A DNA stretch of 20,614 bases from Prevotella sp. UBA7594 (GCA_002490315.1 DLKG01000080.1:1-20614); one strand, 5' to 3'; counted from the first letter of the stretch, positions 7,005 to 15,986 are shown. The notes: generated by a model from the sequence alone, not told the origin. Program-made: numbers and translations.

Positions 7005-9698
7005 TCAACTCTTCCCCGTTATTATTTTCTTTATCTCGAAGAGCTTGTTGAGTGCCTCGACGGGCGTGAGATTATTGATGTCGAGCCCAACAATCTCGTC
7101 GCGTACCTGACAGAGCACGGGGTCGTCGAGCTGGAAGAAGCTTAGCTGCACGCCGCCCTCTGTCGACTGCCTCACGAGCTTCTCCGTCGCCGCCTTTCCT
7201 TTTCTTCTTTTGGGCGTCTCAGGCGACTGCGCCTCTCCCCCACTCTGCTCCATGCCAACGCCGGCATTGTCGGCCTCGAGCTGCTTCAGAATGTCGTTGG
7301 CGCGCTTCACGACGGAGCGCGGCATTCCGGCTATCTCCGCCACGTGTATACCGAAGGAGTGCTCCGAACCGCCGCGCATCAGCTTGCGCAGGAAAATCAC
7401 CTTGCCGTCCACCTCCTTCACCGACACATTATAGTTCTTTATCCGCGCGAAACTCTTCTCCATCTCGTTCAACTCATGATAGTGTGTGGCGAAGAGAGTG
7501 CGCGCCTGTGCCTTAGGATGCTCGTGGAGGTACTCTACGATGGCCCAGGCGATGGAAATGCCGTCGTACGTACTCGTACCACGTCCAAGCTCATCGAAGA
7601 GCACCAGCGAACGCGGAGTGACGTTGTTGAGGATGTCGGACGCCTCGGTCATCTCCACCATGAACGTTGACTCGCCCAGCGAGATGTTGTCGGACGCGCC
7701 GACACGCGTGAATATCTTGTCTACCACTCCGACGTGGGCGGAGTCGGCAGGCACGAAACATCCCATCTGCGCCATGAGCACGATGAGCGCCGTCTGGCGC
7801 AAGAGCGCTGACTTTCCCGCCATGTTCGGACCGGTGATAATCATTATCTGCTGCTGCTCGGAGTCGAGCTCTATGTCGTTGGGCACGTATTCCTCGCCGA
7901 CGGGCAGCTGCGTCTCTATCACGGGATGGCGTCCGGCGCGTATGTCGAGCACGCAGTCGTCCGACATCACGGGGCGCACGTAGCGGTGTTCCTCAGCGGT
8001 CTTGGCGAACGAGAGCAGACAGTCGAGGCGCGCGATGGTGTTGGCGTCGAGCTGTATCTGTGGTATGTACTCCTGCATGTCGGTGACAAGTTCGGCGAAG
8101 AGGCGCGTCTCAAGGGCGAGAATCTTCTCGTCGGCACCCATTATCTTCTCCTCGTATTCCTTCAATTCCTGCGTTATGTAACGCTCGGCGTTGGCAAGCG
8201 TCTGCTTGCGTATCCACTCCTGCGGCACGCGGTCCTTATAGGTGTTGCGCACCTCAAGATAGTAGCCGAACACATTGTTGTAGCCCACCTTTAGCGACTG
8301 TATGCCCGTCTTTGTCGCCTCGTCCTCTTGAATCTTCATCAGATAGTCTCTGCCGCCACGCGAAATGGAGCGCAGCTCGTCGAGCTCAGGCGAGAAGCCG
8401 GAGGCAATGACGTCGCCACGGGCTATGAGCTGTGGCGGGTCGGGCTGTATCTCGCGTCCTATGCGGTCGCGAAGCGACTCGCAGAGATGGAGCTGGTCGC
8501 CAATGGAGCGCAGCTCATCGTTGTCGCTCGCCATGCAAGCGCTCTTGATGGGGGCTATGGAGAGCAGTGCCGCACGCAGCTGCACCACCTCTCTGGGCGA
8601 CACCCTGCCCACAGCTACCTTGGAGATGATGCGTTCCATGTCACCGATGCGGTGGAGATGCTCGTCGATGGTCTGACGGAAATCGGGCGCACGGAAGAAA
8701 GCCTCCACAACGTCGAGGCGCTTGTTGATGGCAGCCACGTCGCGCAGGGGGAACACCGTCCAGCGGCGGAGCTGCCGACCACCCATCGGAGTGCATGTGC
8801 GGTCGATGACGCCGAGCAGCGACACGCCGTCATCCTGCATCGGCTGAAGGAGTTCGAGCGAATGGATTGTGAAGCGGTCGAGGCGCACGTAGCGGTCGGC
8901 ATCGATGCGCGAGAGCGACGTGATGTGCCCGATATGCGTGTGCTGCGTCATCTCCAGATACTGTAGGATGGCGCCAGCGGCAATAACGCCGAGCTTCAGT
9001 TGCTCCACGCCGAAGCCCTTGAGCGACTTCGTGCCGAAATGACTGAGAAGTTTCTGGCGCGCGCTCTGCTCCGTGAGCATCCAGTCGTCAAGCTCAAACA
9101 CGCACCATTTCGTGCCGAACCGGCGCTCGAATTCTGCCTTCATCTGGCGGTCGTAGAGCACCTCCTTCGGCTGTATGCTGCAGAGAAGCTTCTCAACGTA
9201 GTCGAATGTCCCCTCACCCGTGAGAAACTCACCCGTGGAGATGTCGAGAAACGCCACGCCACACGTCGTCTTCGACATGCAGACGGCAGCGAGGAAGTTG
9301 TTTTCCTTGTAGTTGAGCACAGTGTCGTCCATCGCCACGCCTGGCGTCACGAGCTCCGTGATTCCGCGCTTTACGAGAGTCTTCGTGAGCTTCGGGTCCT
9401 CAAGCTGGTCGCATATCGCCACTCGCTTACCAGCGCGGATGAGCTTGGGCAGATAGGTGTCGAGAGCGTGATGGGGAAAGCCTGCCATCTCGCATGACGA
9501 GCCGTCTGCCTGGCGACCGTTGTTACGCCGCGTGAGGGTGATACCGAGAATGTGCGCCGCCTCTACGGCGTCGCTGGCGTATGTCTCGTAGAAGTCGCCG
9601 CAACGGAAGAGCAGCAGGGCGTCGGGGTGCTCATGCTTGAACGTGTAGAACTGGCGCATCATCGGGGTCAGACCGTCGTCCTTCTTTTTCTGTGCCAT
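7005..9698 (-). CDS. mutS: DNA mismatch repair protein MutS
   Basis: An 897-residue protein that recognises mispaired bases and recruits MutL. The mismatch-sensing F-x-E is F36-Y37-E38 in GDFYETY. The connector and lever/clamp domains occupy the middle ([11 protein letters not shown] near 303). The ATPase has Walker A GPNMAGKS (623-630), Walker B with signature [12 protein letters not shown] (699-710) and ATHYHEL (737-743). A charged linker (about 815-845) leads to QLSFF (851-855), which fits the bacterial sliding-clamp binding motif. A final helical segment (860-893) matches the helix-turn-helix/dimer tail of MutS. The start is the ATG giving MAQKKK, fitting the usual N terminus. It is followed by the repeat-rich convergent gap and separated from secDF by a 436-bp gap. 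Assignment is secure. Confidence 0.97.
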   Translation of the reverse strand: MAQKKKDDGLTPMMRQFYTFKHEHPDALLLFRCGDFYETYASDAVEAAHILGITLTRRNNGRQADGSSCEMAGFPHHALDTYLPKLIRAGKRVAICDQLEDPKLTKTLVKRGITELVTPGVAMDDTVLNYKENNFLAAVCMSKTTCGVAFLDISTGEFLTGEGTFDYVEKLLCSIQPKEVLYDRQMKAEFERRFGTKWCVFELDDWMLTEQSARQKLLSHFGTKSLKGFGVEQLKLGVIAAGAILQYLEMTQHTHIGHITSLSRIDADRYVRLDRFTIHSLELLQPMQDDGVSLLGVIDRTCTPMGGRQLRRWTVFPLRDVAAINKRLDVVEAFFRAPDFRQTIDEHLHRIGDMERIISKVAVGRVSPREVVQLRAALLSIAPIKSACMASDNDELRSIGDQLHLCESLRDRIGREIQPDPPQLIARGDVIASGFSPELDELRSISRGGRDYLMKIQEDEATKTGIQSLKVGYNNVFGYYLEVRNTYKDRVPQEWIRKQTLANAERYITQELKEYEEKIMGADEKILALETRLFAELVTDMQEYIPQIQLDANTIARLDCLLSFAKTAEEHRYVRPVMSDDCVLDIRAGRHPVIETQLPVGEEYVPNDIELDSEQQQIMIITGPNMAGKSALLRQTALIVLMAQMGCFVPADSAHVGVVDKIFTRVGASDNISLGESTFMVEMTEASDILNNVTPRSLVLFDELGRGTSTYDGISIAWAIVEYLHEHPKAQARTLFATHYHELNEMEKSFARIKNYNVSVKEVDGKVIFLRKLMRGGSEHSFGIHVAEIAGMPRSVVKRANDILKQLEADNAGVGMEQSGGEAQSPETPKRRKGKAATEKLVRQSTEGGVQLSFFQLDDPVLCQVRDEIVGLDINNLTPVEALNKLFEIKKIITGKS

Positions 9699-9763
9699 AA
9701 TGTATAATGTATCGTTGTTTTTTATAAATAATCAAATTTTTACCTCCATACAAAAGAAAGAAA

Positions 9764-9799
9764 AAAAAACGGGATATGCAAGAATGGGGCTCGTTTTTT
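9764..9799. terminator. A-tract/T-tract hairpin in the mutS upstream gap
   Basis: AAAAAACGGG (9764-9773) and CTCGTTTTTT (9790-9799) are inverted repeats with one mismatch around a 16-nt loop. The run continues with more A's upstream and T's downstream, so it looks like a bidirectional terminator. Read on the minus strand, it would sit in the mutS leader if mutS is transcribed from further upstream, so it could attenuate mutS. Its GC content is low, so strength is doubtful. Confidence 0.3.
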
Positions 9800-9842
9800 A
9801 AACCTTTCACAAGCAAAACACATGTTTACCGACAAATAGGTA

Positions 9843-9873
9843 TTGCACAAGTCGCTAATACTTAATAACTTTG
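9843..9873 (+). promoter_or_regulatory. Strong Bacteroidetes-type promoter for a possible small RNA
   Basis: TTG at 9843-9845, then exactly 20 bp, then TAACTTTG at 9866-9873 followed by C: both elements and the spacing fit the Bacteroidetes housekeeping sigma factor consensus. It points rightward into DNA with no protein gene on that strand, and predicts a transcript start near 9877-9880. Confidence 0.65.
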
Positions 9874-9876
9874 CAA

Positions 9877-10001
9877 GCGTAAACCAAACATAATGGCAAG
9901 ACGGCTTACGCTGCTTTCATGCCATATTATAGCCACTAAAATAAATTCATAATGTTATTGTATAAAAAGCAAAGGAGCCGGCTGTGAAGTCGGCTTTTTT
10001 C
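9877..10001 (+). ncRNA. Possible small RNA of about 125 nt, unknown family
   Basis: The segment lies between a good promoter (9843-9873) and a clear intrinsic terminator (9976-10000), and neither flanking gene is on this strand. Two stems interlock: AGCGTAA (9876-9882) with TTACGCT (9906-9912), and ATGGCA (9893-9898) with TGCCAT (9920-9925), giving an H-type pseudoknot topology or a two-state switch. The first stem begins at the predicted 5' end. The only open frame inside is ATG at 9893 to TAA at 9952 (19 codons), which overlaps the stems. So it could be a non-coding regulator or a leader-peptide-like transcript. I do not recognise it as 6S, tmRNA, SRP RNA or a known riboswitch. Confidence 0.5.
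9976..10000 (+). terminator. Intrinsic terminator of the possible small RNA
   Basis: An 8-bp stem (AGCCGGCT at 9976-9983 with AGTCGGCT at 9988-9995, one G-U pair) closes a GTGA tetraloop and runs straight into six T's (9995-10000). This is a classic rho-independent terminator for the + strand. Confidence 0.8.
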
Positions 10002-10039
10002 GTTTATGCCAACTATCAACTCGTCAACTATAAACTAAA

Positions 10040-10071
10040 AAGGCGCAATTCCCATACGGGAGTTGCGCCTT
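10040..10071 (-). terminator. Intrinsic terminator of secDF
   Basis: A 14-bp stem (10040-10053 with 10058-10071, one G-U type pair) around an ATAC loop, GC-rich at its base. On the minus strand it is followed by TTTTT, and it lies about 60 bp beyond the secDF stop. It would end secDF transcripts and also separate them from the oppositely directed small RNA unit. Confidence 0.8.
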
Positions 10072-10134
10072 CGCTGTTATAGCGTTTAAATTATGAAGAA
10101 GTCGTGTTTAATAAGCTTTTCTTCAAAAGCCGCC

Positions 10135-13100
10135 TTACTTCACTTCCACAGCCTCTGCCTCTGCCAAGGCCGCCTCTTCCTTCTTAATCTTGCGACCGAG
10201 AGTGATGTAGGCAACAGGAGCTGCTATGAAGATAGACGACAGAGTACCGAAGATCACACCGAGCAACATTGCGAACGAGAAGCTGCGTGTGCTCTCACCG
10301 CCGAAGCAGAAGATACAGAGCAGCACGATGAGTGTTGACAGTGAGGTGTTGATAGTACGTGCGAGGGTCTCGTTCAGCGAGTTGTTGAAGAGCTCCTGCA
10401 GATCCATCTTCTTGTGCAGACCGAGGTTCTCACGGATACGGTCGAACACCACCACCTTATCGTTGATAGAGTAACCGATAACCGTCAGGATGGCACCGAT
10501 GAACGTCTGGTCGACCTCAAGCGAGAACGGCACGATGTCCCACAGCAGTGAGAAGAAGCCGATGACGATTGTGGCGTCGATGGCGAGCGCAACGGTAGAG
10601 CCGATTGAGAAGGCGATGTTGCGGAAACGTATCAAGATGTAGAGGAAGATTACGGCGAGGGCGATGATCACTGAGATGATAGCACCGTGGGTGATGTCCT
10701 TAGCCACTGCCGGACCTACCTTTGTAGACGAGATGATTGAGCCACCTGCGCGAACGTCAGGGTTCTTGAATGCCTCTACGCTCTTCTGAGTCACAAGACC
10801 TGCTGAGTGCAGACCCTTATAGAGGATGTTCTCCACCTCGTTGTCAACCGCCGGGTTGTTCGACTCTATCTTGTAGTTGGTCGATACGCGGATGGTCTTG
10901 CCGTCGGTACCGAGTGCGAGAGCATTAACGGTAGCGCCGTTGAAGTGAGGCACGAGAGCTGCCTTCACCTGCTCAGGCTCTGTCTGCTTCTCGAGCACCA
11001 CAACGTAGTTGCGACCACCAGTGAAGTCGATGCCCTTGCTCAAGCCACGCACGAAGAAGCTTGCGATCATCACGACGAGGATTGCTCCAAACACGGTGAA
11101 CGACTTCTTGTAAGACGACATGAAAGCGAAGTGCTTGTTTGCCATGAAGTTGCGTGAAATCTTCGTAGAGAAGTTCTGCTTTGTCCACTTGTCGTGAGCC
11201 AAACGGTTCTCATAGAGCAGACGTGTGAGGAACACGGCTGTGAAGAACGAGCAGCAGATACCGATGATAAGTGTCGTTGCGAAGCCGCGGATTGGACCTG
11301 TACCGAACACGTAGAGGATGATACCCGTGAGGATTGATGTCAAGTTGGAGTCGAAGATGGCCGAGAAGGCGTTGCTGTAGCCAAGAGAGAGAGCCTGCTT
11401 TGTGCCGAGACCCTTCTTGAGTTCCTCCTTGGTGCGCTCGTAGATGAGCACGTTGGCGTCAACAGCCATACCAAGGGCAAGCACGATACCGGCGATACCA
11501 GGCATTGTCAGAGCCGCCTGGAACGACGCCATGATACCCATGGTGAAGAAGAGGTTGAGCAAGAGTGCGCCGTTGGCAACCATGCCCGGGATGAAGTCGT
11601 ACATCACCACCATGTAAATCATAAGAATAATGAATGCCACAATGAATGATATAAAACCCTGCTGGATTGACTGTGCACCGAGCGTAGGACCTACAACCTC
11701 CTCCTGCACGATGTGTGCCGGAGCCGGCATACGACCCGACTTAAGAGTGTTGGCCAAGTCCTTGGTGTCCTCGATGGTGAAGTTGCCCGAGATTGACGAC
11801 TGTCCGCCAGAGATCTCGCCGTTCACGCGAGGAGCTGAATATACAGTGCCGTCGAGCACGATGGCGATGGCCTTGCCAACGTTGGCCTTTGTGAGGGCAG
11901 CCCAGCGGCGTGCGCCGTCGGAGTTCATGGTCATGCTTACCTCAGGCTGACCGGTAAGGTTGTTGAACTGGTCCTTGGCGTCGGTCACCACGTCGCCCTC
12001 GATAGGAGCGCGTCCGTTGGTGGTTGTCACCTTTATGGCGTGGAGCTCGTAGATGTTCTTGGCCTGGATGCCGTCGGCAGGCTTTGCGCTCCAGAGGAGG
12101 CGGAGGTCAGACGGCAGTATCTGCTTGGCGAGCTGCGAGTAGATAATCTTGTTCACCTCGGCAGTGTCGCGAGCCGAAGCGTAGCCCACGAGGCTCAGAG
12201 CGCCGTTGCCCGAAGGCTGGAAGATAGAGAGCAGCGGGTGCTCCTTCTTTGCCTCTGCGAGCTGGCTTGCAGAAGCGTCGCTTTCCTTCGGCTCGTCAGA
12301 GTTCTTCTTCACCTGGAACTTGGCTGGGGCCTTCTTAGCCTCGGCTTTCTTTGTCTCAGCCTTAGCCTCTTCCTTCTCGGCGGCAGCAGTGTCAGCCACT
12401 TCCTCTGTCTTGCCAGAGCGGAGATTGGCCTCGCGCTGGTCGAGCTGCTGGAGATAAGGAATTATCTCGTCGGAGTTGTAGGTCTCCCAGAACTCAAGGT
12501 TGGCGCTACCCTGGAGGAGCTTGCGCACACGCTCAGGCTCGTTGATACCCGGCATTTCCACCATGATGCGACCCTGCTGGCCTTCGAGCTTCTGGATGTT
12601 GGGCTGAACGACGCCGAACTTGTCGATACGTGTACGTACCACGAGGAAGGAGTTGTCGATGGCCGACTGCACTTCGTCGCGCAATACCTTCTCCACGTCC
12701 TTGTCGCTTGAGTTGGGCGACACCTTGCCCTGAAGCTGCTGTGTGGCGAAAATCTCTGAGAGATGATGGCCTGGAGCATTCTTCTTGTAGGCGTTGATGA
12801 AGAGAGTGATGAAATCGCTCTGGCTAACCTCGTGCTCTGCACGTGCTTCCTTCATTGACTTTGTGAAAGCCACGTCAGTCTTGTGGTCGGCGAGGTTCTC
12901 GATTACGTCGGGAACGCTCACTTCGAGGATAACGTTCATACCGCCCTTGAGGTCGAGGCCGAGGCCGATCTGTGTCTCAAGGCACTTCTGGTAGGAATAG
13001 AGCCCGAGGAACTTCACGGAGTCCTTGTAGTCCTGCTGTGCTATAGGATCCTTTATCTTCGCAGCCTGGCTGTCATAGTACTTTGTGGCAACCGAGAACG

Positions 13101-13167
13101 AGAGATAGAAGATACTTGCAAGCGTCAGAAGGACGGCTGTTACAATTACAATACCTTTGTTCTGCAT
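10135..13167 (-). CDS. secDF: Fused protein translocase subunit SecDF
   Basis: A 1010-residue inner-membrane protein joining SecD and SecF, which uses the proton gradient to help pull exported proteins through SecYEG. The SecD half has the first membrane helix (about 5-27), the GLDLKGG motif (70-76), the large periplasmic P1 domain and GMAVDANVLIYER (566-578). The SecF half has KGIDFTGG (711-718) and GYSINDKVVVFDRIREN (898-914). A low-complexity Ala/Lys/Glu linker (about 253-310) interrupts the periplasmic region, and the tail is Ala/Glu-rich. Fusion is usual in Bacteroidetes. The ATG start is followed at once by the expected N-terminal helix. It has its own promoter and terminator and so appears monocistronic. 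Assignment is secure. Confidence 0.97.
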   Translation of the reverse strand: MQNKGIVIVTAVLLTLASIFYLSFSVATKYYDSQAAKIKDPIAQQDYKDSVKFLGLYSYQKCLETQIGLGLDLKGGMNVILEVSVPDVIENLADHKTDVAFTKSMKEARAEHEVSQSDFITLFINAYKKNAPGHHLSEIFATQQLQGKVSPNSSDKDVEKVLRDEVQSAIDNSFLVVRTRIDKFGVVQPNIQKLEGQQGRIMVEMPGINEPERVRKLLQGSANLEFWETYNSDEIIPYLQQLDQREANLRSGKTEEVADTAAAEKEEAKAETKKAEAKKAPAKFQVKKNSDEPKESDASASQLAEAKKEHPLLSIFQPSGNGALSLVGYASARDTAEVNKIIYSQLAKQILPSDLRLLWSAKPADGIQAKNIYELHAIKVTTTNGRAPIEGDVVTDAKDQFNNLTGQPEVSMTMNSDGARRWAALTKANVGKAIAIVLDGTVYSAPRVNGEISGGQSSISGNFTIEDTKDLANTLKSGRMPAPAHIVQEEVVGPTLGAQSIQQGFISFIVAFIILMIYMVVMYDFIPGMVANGALLLNLFFTMGIMASFQAALTMPGIAGIVLALGMAVDANVLIYERTKEELKKGLGTKQALSLGYSNAFSAIFDSNLTSILTGIILYVFGTGPIRGFATTLIIGICCSFFTAVFLTRLLYENRLAHDKWTKQNFSTKISRNFMANKHFAFMSSYKKSFTVFGAILVVMIASFFVRGLSKGIDFTGGRNYVVVLEKQTEPEQVKAALVPHFNGATVNALALGTDGKTIRVSTNYKIESNNPAVDNEVENILYKGLHSAGLVTQKSVEAFKNPDVRAGGSIISSTKVGPAVAKDITHGAIISVIIALAVIFLYILIRFRNIAFSIGSTVALAIDATIVIGFFSLLWDIVPFSLEVDQTFIGAILTVIGYSINDKVVVFDRIRENLGLHKKMDLQELFNNSLNETLARTINTSLSTLIVLLCIFCFGGESTRSFSFAMLLGVIFGTLSSIFIAAPVAYITLGRKIKKEEAALAEAEAVEVK

Positions 13168-13243
13168 TTTTTGATTTTTTATTTTTGTTATTATTTATTC
13201 TCTCTTTAAGTTTTTTTCCTGCTATATAGGTATGGATAGCGTG

Positions 13244-13276
13244 CAAAGTTACTTATTTTTTCACGTTTTGCGAAAT
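13244..13276 (-). promoter_or_regulatory. secDF promoter
   Basis: On the minus strand TAACTTTG (13244-13251) matches the Bacteroidetes -7 element, with TTTCG about 19 bp further upstream as a near -33 element. It predicts a start near 13238 and a roughly 70-nt A/T-rich leader before the secDF ATG. Confidence 0.6.
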
Positions 13277-13373
13277 TTATAGCTTTATTTCTTTGTTTTA
13301 TAGATGTTTAAGTTAGATTTTTGTGTCTTCCTTTGTCTACTTTTCTGTTTTCCATGTACTCCGCCCCACTCCG

Positions 13374-14447
13374 TCAGCGTCTTTTCAGCCAACACACGAT
13401 GGGATAGTGGTCGGACGCCGAGATGCTCCGGTCGACGTGGCAGGCATAGGGCTGCCACTGGCTGGAGCACATAATGTTGTCGATGCGCACGTAGAAGCAG
13501 TTGTAGTGATAGGATATGCCGGGGCCGTTTGCCGACGCCACGTAGCAGTCGGTAAGCTCCGAGGCTATACGACGGTGGGTATAGGAGATGGGCGAGTCGT
13601 TGAAGTCGCCGGTGAGGATGATGCTTTTCCCTCTATTGGCGGCGAGGTATTCCGCCACGGCATCCGCCTGTGGGGCGCGTTTTGCCGATGCGTCCCCGAG
13701 CTTGCGCCATAACCGTTGCGACACTTTCTCCGCCGAGGTGTTCTCCAGATTGCCCTTCACCATCGACTTGAAGATGGTGCGGTCCTCGGGCGAGAGTCCT
13801 GTCGTCTCGAAATGGCAGACGACGACGAGCGTCGTGTCCTTGGCGCCTGTCTTGAGCTTATATGCCACGGCGTTGTACGTTTCGTCGCTCTTGGATATCT
13901 GTTCCTTGCCGAGAATGGGCATCTTGCTGTAGAGATTTATCTCGTCGGCACCCGTCTTCTCCACAGCCACCCTGCCGTTGTAGGCATACTTCGTTGCCAT
14001 CAGCGAGTCGACAATGGCGCGCTTGCGGGTGTCGGTTTCCGCCTCCTGTAGACACACGATGTCGGCATCCTGTCCGAGGATGTAGTCGACAAACTGGCAC
14101 GGCTCCGACGTGTCCTTCCACGTGGAGAAGCAGAACGTGTTGTAGGACAGCACCTTTATGCTGCCCTTAGGGGCATCCTCAGGGAAGTTGAGCGGGGCAT
14201 ACAGGCGCACGGGAGAGAAGCCGATGATGAGTCCGGCAAACGACACGAGCGCCCACTTCTTGCACACGACGAGCCAAAAGGCAAGAAATGCCACGTTGAG
14301 GAGAAGAAACAACGGGAATAACAGTCCGAGATTGGCGAAGAGCGGATGGGCTACAGGATTGAAGCGGTCGCTGAAGCCCACAAGCAACATCATCGCCACC
14401 GTGGCGGCGTTGAAGCCCGCCACGATGCGCGTCACTACTAATTTCAT
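13374..14447 (-). CDS. Endonuclease/exonuclease/phosphatase-family protein with N-terminal membrane domain
   Basis: A 357-residue protein. Three hydrophobic segments (about residues 5-25, 38-62, 65-80) anchor it in the membrane, and the rest is an EEP (DNase I-like) hydrolase domain. Metal-binding and catalytic positions are present: N103 in LSYNTF, E135 in LQEAE, H212 in VVCHFE, D281 and N283 in TGDFND, D323 in RIDN, and D346-H347 in SASDHYP. Members cut phosphodiester bonds in nucleic acids, phospholipids or inositol phosphates; the substrate here cannot be told. An in-frame TTG (14474) would add nine residues, but ATG 14447 gives a normal N terminus. It follows the rhomboid gene by 42 bp on the same strand and is probably co-transcribed. 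The domain probably faces the periplasm, by inference from three membrane segments. Confidence 0.85.
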   Translation of the reverse strand: MKLVVTRIVAGFNAATVAMMLLVGFSDRFNPVAHPLFANLGLLFPLFLLLNVAFLAFWLVVCKKWALVSFAGLIIGFSPVRLYAPLNFPEDAPKGSIKVLSYNTFCFSTWKDTSEPCQFVDYILGQDADIVCLQEAETDTRKRAIVDSLMATKYAYNGRVAVEKTGADEINLYSKMPILGKEQISKSDETYNAVAYKLKTGAKDTTLVVVCHFETTGLSPEDRTIFKSMVKGNLENTSAEKVSQRLWRKLGDASAKRAPQADAVAEYLAANRGKSIILTGDFNDSPISYTHRRIASELTDCYVASANGPGISYHYNCFYVRIDNIMCSSQWQPYACHVDRSISASDHYPIVCWLKRR

Positions 14448-14489
14448 TTGCACGAAAATAATGTGTCTAGTCAAAAAAAAGAAGGCTGC

Positions 14490-15431
14490 CTACTTGCGGC
14501 TTGAATCGAAGAGCCGCTGCTTCTCATCACGCGTCAGCGAGTCGTAGCCCGAGCGGCGTATCTTGTCGAGAATGGTGTCCATCTCCTCTTGCTCGCGCTT
14601 GCGTCGCGCGTTGTAGTCCCAGTCGCTCTCGTGGCGCACGTCGGCGCCTCTGCCGAAGCTGTGGAAGTCGTCGAAGCCGCCTGCCTTGCGGTGGGAGCGG
14701 CGCTCCCAAGCAGACCGTAGGGAGTCGAAGAACTGCTGTCCGCCGCGAGCATTGTAGCTGATGTTGGGATGGCGGCGCCAGTAGCGTATGAGGAAGAAGC
14801 CGAACACCATGCCGCCGAGATGGGCAAGATGGGCGACGCCGTCGCTTGTCGTGGAGAACGCCAGGAAGAGTTCTATGGCGGCATAGCCCACCACAAACCA
14901 CTTCGCCTTTATCGGCACGGGCAGCGGGAAGATGAAGAGACGCTCCTCGGGATAGAGCATTCCGAAGGCGAGCAGTATGCCGTAGATGGCGCCTGAGGCG
15001 CCGACGGTGGTCCATAGATTGAGAAAACGCGCGTTGGCGTCAGCCACCATCATCGTCTGCGACAGATTGAAGCCGGCTATCTGGTCGTGGGCAAGCACGT
15101 AGAACTCGCCAAACTGCGCAAGCTCCTGAAACACTCCGGCACCCAAGCCGCACACGATGTAGTAGAAGAGGAATTTCTTCGGGCCCCACGTGCGCTCCAC
15201 GATGCATCCGAACATCCACAGCGCGAACATATTGAAGAAAATGTGGCTCCATCCGCCGTGTGCGAACATGTACGTGAAGAGTTGGTAGAGATGGAAGTCG
15301 GGCGCAAGGAAGAAGTGGAGTCCGAGCAAGGAATTGAGGTCGATGCCCATGCCTTGAAAGAGGAAAGTGGCGGCAAACACAGCCACGTTTATGAGAAGGA
15401 GGGTCTTGGTAACTGTCGGGATATTGTTCAT
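14490..15431 (-). CDS. Rhomboid family intramembrane serine protease
   Basis: A 313-residue membrane protease of the GlpG/rhomboid family, which cuts transmembrane helices. The catalytic Ser146 is in GASGAIYG and the catalytic His204 in AHLGG. The H63-x3-N67 pair in the GWSHIFFNMF segment provides the usual oxyanion-side residues, and the WMFG and ERTWG segments are also typical. Six membrane segments end near residue 217. A charged cytoplasmic tail of about 95 residues follows, ending in 'ILDKIRRSGYDSLTRDEKQRLF', a segment often attached to Bacteroidetes rhomboids. Longer in-frame starts up to 15542 exist, but MNNIPTVTK at 15431 is the typical beginning and lies downstream of a -7 element. 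The EEP-family gene follows. Substrates unknown. Confidence 0.93.
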   Translation of the reverse strand: MNNIPTVTKTLLLINVAVFAATFLFQGMGIDLNSLLGLHFFLAPDFHLYQLFTYMFAHGGWSHIFFNMFALWMFGCIVERTWGPKKFLFYYIVCGLGAGVFQELAQFGEFYVLAHDQIAGFNLSQTMMVADANARFLNLWTTVGASGAIYGILLAFGMLYPEERLFIFPLPVPIKAKWFVVGYAAIELFLAFSTTSDGVAHLAHLGGMVFGFFLIRYWRRHPNISYNARGGQQFFDSLRSAWERRSHRKAGGFDDFHSFGRGADVRHESDWDYNARRKREQEEMDTILDKIRRSGYDSLTRDEKQRLFDSSRK

Positions 15432-15490
15432 AAATACATATATAAAATTAATAGTCAAGCCAGCCATTGACGGCAGCCGTTTACTAAAGG

Positions 15491-15498
15491 CAAAATTA
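15491..15498 (-). promoter_or_regulatory. -7 element for the rhomboid-EEP unit
   Basis: The minus strand reads TAATTTTG then CC, a full match to TAnnTTTG, about 60 bp before the rhomboid ATG. No convincing -33 element was seen. Its position downstream of the alternative longer starts supports the ATG at 15431. Confidence 0.5.
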
Positions 15499-15580
15499 CG
15501 AAAAATCCACGTAAAAGGGCATAAAAGCCACATTCTCACCACTTTTTTTCATTAAATTATGCACTTTTTTCCGTTTTTTG

Positions 15581-15611
15581 TTTGATTTATGAAAGGAATA
15601 GTCTAAATTTG
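15581..15611 (+). promoter_or_regulatory. Promoter of the HU gene
   Basis: TTTG (15581-15584), 19 bp, then TAAATTTG (15604-15611): both elements and spacing fit the Bacteroidetes consensus. It predicts a start near 15617 and a leader of about 85 nt that includes a hairpin followed by T's. Confidence 0.7.
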
Positions 15612-15622
15612 TCATTGGAATT

Positions 15623-15655
15623 GTGTCAGTTACACCGATTGACACGGCTTTTTTT
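15623..15655 (+). promoter_or_regulatory. Hairpin plus T-run in the HU leader (possible attenuator)
   Basis: GTGTCA (15623-15628) can pair with TGACAC (15640-15645), and GGC then seven T's (15649-15655) follow: a terminator-like element between the promoter and the ATG. GTGT (15623-15626) can alternatively pair with ACAC (15632-15635), which would block the terminator stem. The stem is only 6 bp, so its strength is uncertain. Confidence 0.4.
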
Positions 15656-15700
15656 AGGACAATAAAAACTAATTATAAACATTTAAATACCAGAAGTAAT

Positions 15701-15973
15701 ATGAACAAGACAGAATTGGTAGAGAAAATAGCAGTTGGTGCAGAGCTTAGCAAAGCTGACGCAAAGAAGGCTCTTGAGGCTACTCTTGAGGCAATCAAGA
15801 ACGCCCTTGTTGAGGGTGACAAGATTCAGCTCATCGGCTTCGGCACATTCAGCGTGAACGAGCGTCCCGCACGCGAGGGCATCAACCTCCGCACAAAGGA
15901 GAAGATTCAGATCGCAGCAAAGAAGGTTGCCAAGTTCAAGGCTGGCGCCGAGCTTGCAGACGCGCTCAACTAA
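15701..15973 (+). CDS. HU-family DNA-binding protein
   Basis: A 90-residue nucleoid protein that binds and bends DNA as a dimer. It shows the family pattern: N-terminal helices (MNKTELVEKIA...SKADAKKALEATLEAIKNAL), the GFGTFSV turn at 47-53, the arm region R-P-A-R-E-G-I-N-L-R-T (55-65), and the C-terminal KKVAKFKAGAELADALN. Position 63, which in HU and IHF is the Pro that inserts between DNA bases, is Leu here (CTC, one base from CCC). The start is the ATG giving MNKTE; upstream in-frame codons from 15623 belong to the leader. It is a single-gene unit with its own promoter and terminator. HU often contributes to origin opening, and the proposed origin lies about 3 kb away, though proximity proves nothing. 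Confidence 0.95.
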   Translation: MNKTELVEKIAVGAELSKADAKKALEATLEAIKNALVEGDKIQLIGFGTFSVNERPAREGINLRTKEKIQIAAKKVAKFKAGAELADALN

Positions 15974-15986
15974 ATTGCGCGCAAGC

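Noticed and set aside
8328..8966. 212-codon + strand frame opposite mutS
   Set aside because: It is a shadow of the mutS coding strand, with no recognisable domain.
12040..12711. 223-codon + strand frame opposite secDF
   Set aside because: It is antisense to secDF, Leu/Arg-rich, with no family motif or promoter.
14448..14474. TTG start for the EEP-family gene
   Set aside because: It would add nine residues in a short AT-rich gap; the ATG at 14447 gives a normal hydrophobic N terminus.
15432..15542. Longer start for the rhomboid protein (37 extra residues)
   Set aside because: The extra part contains the promoter -7 element and does not resemble rhomboid N termini; MNNIPTVTK is the typical start.
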